NCBI GenBank assembly: GCA_026394745.1
Contig: JAPKXP010000007.1
Location: 1-6,124, forward strand
Origin: Candidatus Altarchaeota archaeon
Lineage (GTDB): Archaea > Altiarchaeota > Altiarchaeia > IMC4 > SCGC-AAA252-I15
Reading direction: 5' to 3'
DNA length: 6,124 nucleotides
The position numbers and the translations under genes were made by a program. The notes beneath the pieces are model-generated. The model saw only the letters and a program-made list of their open reading frames with translations, made no database searches and was not told the origin of the DNA. Numbering within the stretch: position 1 is the stretch's first letter; every line of letters begins with the position of its first letter. This document shows, piece after piece, positions 5,558-6,124 of the stretch.

Positions 5558-5567
5558 CTTATATATT
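5558..5567 (+). promoter_or_regulatory. TATA box for the lsm-rpl37e operon
   Basis: CTTATATATT is a near-ideal archaeal TATA box. A start about 26 nt downstream (near 5588) gives a leader of about 30 nt, in keeping with the ribosome binding site found at 5608-5613. Confidence 0.6.
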
Positions 5568-5607
5568 CCATAAAACATAAAACTATACATTAATTTTGAT
5601 TTTTTAC

Positions 5608-5613
5608 GGTGAT
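5608..5613 (+). promoter_or_regulatory. Ribosome binding site that fixes the GTG start of lsm
   Basis: GGTGAT, a strong match to the archaeal anti-SD pairing sequence, lies 5 nt before the GTG at 5619. The next ATG (5646) is 32 nt away and would cut off the conserved N-terminal residues, so GTG is preferred. Confidence 0.65.
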
Positions 5614-5618
5614 ATATA

Positions 5619-5843
5619 GTGAAACCTGTTGACCCGAAAAGACCCATGGACGCTTTAGGCGATTCGTTAGACAACCAGATTCTGGTGCGATTGAAGAACG
5701 GCATGGAAATCAGAGGCAAACTCAAAGCCTTTGACATCCACATAAACCTAGTGCTCGAGGAAGCCGAGTTCGAGGACGGCGAAGTAAGCAAGAAGTTCAA
5801 CCGAATGTTCATCCGCGGAGACATGGTACTTTTTATATCCTAA
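5619..5843 (+). CDS. Sm-like archaeal protein (LSm/SmAP)
   Basis: The 74 residues fit the archaeal LSm family, which forms heptameric (or hexameric) rings that bind U-rich RNA and act in RNA processing and turnover. After the N-terminal helix (RPMDALGDSLD, 8-18), Sm1 spans about 19-50 and holds the RNA-contact pattern D39-x-H41-x-N43 within FDIHINLVL. Sm2 is at 61-74 with the I65-R66-G67-D68 signature and a closing hydrophobic strand. Length is typical. The start is GTG, chosen from the ribosome site and from family alignment to the RPLD-type N-terminus. It is the first gene of a pair with eL37, 26 nt downstream, an arrangement conserved in many archaea and co-transcribed in haloarchaea. The two genes probably share the TATA box at 5558. 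Confidence 0.95.
   Translation: MKPVDPKRPMDALGDSLDNQILVRLKNGMEIRGKLKAFDIHINLVLEEAEFEDGEVSKKFNRMFIRGDMVLFIS
5830..5837 (+). promoter_or_regulatory. Possible internal TATA box before rpl37e
   Basis: TTTTTATA overlaps the last codons of lsm and lies about 36 nt before the eL37 ATG. It could give a second, shorter transcript for eL37 alone, but the bases are also constrained by the Phe-Ile codons of LSm. Confidence 0.25.
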
Positions 5844-5856
5844 ATACCTGATTATA

Positions 5857-5860
5857 GGAG
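5857..5860 (+). promoter_or_regulatory. Ribosome binding site of rpl37e
   Basis: GGAG (extended GGAGAAG) stands 9 nt before the ATG at 5870. It supports translation of eL37 as the second gene on the lsm mRNA. Confidence 0.5.
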
Positions 5861-5869
5861 AAGTATAAG

Positions 5870-6016
5870 ATGAGCAAGGGCACTCCAGCACACGGGAAGC
5901 GAAACAGGAGCAAGACTCACGTAAGATGCCCCAGATGCGGGAGCATGTCCCTCCACCACAGGCGGAAAGTGTGCTCAAGCTGCGGATACGGCAGAAGCAG
6001 CAAGAGAAACGACTGA
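5870..6016 (+). CDS. rpl37e: Large-subunit ribosomal protein eL37, short C-terminus
   Basis: The 48-residue basic protein begins MSKGTPAHGKRN, the hallmark start of eL37, followed by the zinc ribbon C20-x2-C23 ... C35-x2-C38 and GYGRSSKRND. eL37 sits on 23S rRNA near the exit-tunnel side of the large subunit. Archaeal members I know run to about 55-62 residues and continue after this point with an aromatic Y-x-W tail. Here a TGA follows Asp48 directly, so roughly 8-14 residues are missing. The zinc ribbon is intact, so the protein is probably functional; a small indel after Asp48 or a natural short form are both possible. Its ribosome site and 26-nt distance from lsm indicate co-expression. 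Confidence 0.92.
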   Translation: MSKGTPAHGKRNRSKTHVRCPRCGSMSLHHRRKVCSSCGYGRSSKRND

Positions 6017-6063
6017 AGAACCCGCACTACGTTCTCTTTAAGGCAGTACGCCATCAAGTAACA

Positions 6064-6068
6064 TTTTT
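6064..6068 (+). terminator. Possible oligo-T terminator of the lsm-rpl37e operon
   Basis: TTTTT lies 48-52 nt after the eL37 stop and before the next promoter. Short T runs are the usual archaeal intrinsic signal; there is no clear hairpin. Confidence 0.35.
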
Positions 6069-6081
6069 AACGAGCAAATAC

Positions 6082-6089
6082 AATATAAT
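6082..6089 (+). promoter_or_regulatory. TATA box for the gene at the right edge (probable tRNA)
   Basis: AATATAAT is centred about 28 nt before the GGG at 6114. This would start transcription near 6111 and leave only a few bases of 5' leader on the RNA. Confidence 0.4.
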
Positions 6090-6113
6090 CAATCCGCTAA
6101 TTCTCCACGCAAA

Positions 6114-6124
6114 GGGCTCGTAGT
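6114..6124 (+). tRNA. Probable 5' end of a tRNA gene, cut by the window edge
   Basis: The last 11 bases, GGGCTCGTAGT, match the opening of many archaeal tRNAs: a 7-nt G-starting acceptor strand (GGGCTCG), then T8, A9, G10 and a pyrimidine at position 11. A TATA box lies at the right distance upstream and there is no start codon in between. Eleven bases cannot give the anticodon or prove the call. Confidence 0.35.

Noticed and set aside
5525..5978. Minus-strand frames at 5525-5824 and 5748-5978
   Set aside because: They run opposite the well-supported LSm and eL37 genes.
5926..6123. Plus-strand frame overlapping eL37 and reaching the window end
   Set aside because: It reads through the zinc-ribbon codons out of frame and through the promoter-like stretch at 6064-6089; the eL37 frame is clearly the real one.
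1..6124. CRISPR arrays, insertion sequences, defence or mobile-element genes
   Set aside because: No regular short repeats with spacers, no transposase or integrase motifs and no terminal inverted repeats were seen; repeated DNA is limited to protein-repeat coding.

Overview
The window is archaeal DNA. Evidence: an Sm-like (LSm/SmAP) gene followed directly by ribosomal protein eL37; the archaeal/eukaryotic-type RNase P protein Rpr2/Rnp4; a class III (archaeal pilin-type) signal peptide; short AT-rich promoters with TATA-like boxes about 26 nt before expected starts and almost no leader; and GGTG/GGAG ribosome sites only on genes that have a leader. TAA, TGA and TAG all serve as stops. The class III pilin-like protein and very compact layout would fit a euryarchaeal or DPANN-type lineage, but nothing here fixes the taxon.

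Layout: 1-631 (minus, cut by the window edge) is a secreted pilin-like protein. It diverges across a 43-bp AT-rich promoter from a large plus-strand gene (675-3134) for an envelope protein: signal peptide, eight-bladed PQQ-like beta-propeller, six TPR-like helical repeats, one transmembrane anchor and a short basic tail. A family 2 glycosyltransferase resembling dolichol-phosphate mannose synthase follows (3179-3718), but it lacks the central block carrying the catalytic aspartates. It meets the convergent RNase P component 4 gene (3709-4020, minus) with a 10-bp overlap. A 41-bp two-way promoter then drives two tiny unrecognised ORFs on the plus strand (4062-4214 and 4216-4428). These converge on a complete M24 Xaa-Pro-type dipeptidase (4443-5483, minus). 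A 135-bp divergent promoter region leads to the lsm-rpl37e pair (5619-5843 and 5870-6016, plus). The last 11 bases look like the 5' end of a tRNA gene with its own TATA box.

The right half is ordinary information-processing and housekeeping content (RNase P, LSm, ribosome, probable tRNA, dipeptidase). The left half is cell-surface content: a pilin-like protein, a sequon-rich propeller/TPR protein and a GT2 remnant of the kind that makes lipid-linked sugar for glycosylation. The points most worth a second look are the GT2 lacking its catalytic core, the propeller-TPR-anchor architecture, the two tiny ORFs beside rnp4, and the shortened eL37 C-terminus. I saw no CRISPR array, insertion sequence, integrase or defence system, and no gene-free stretch over 300 bases.
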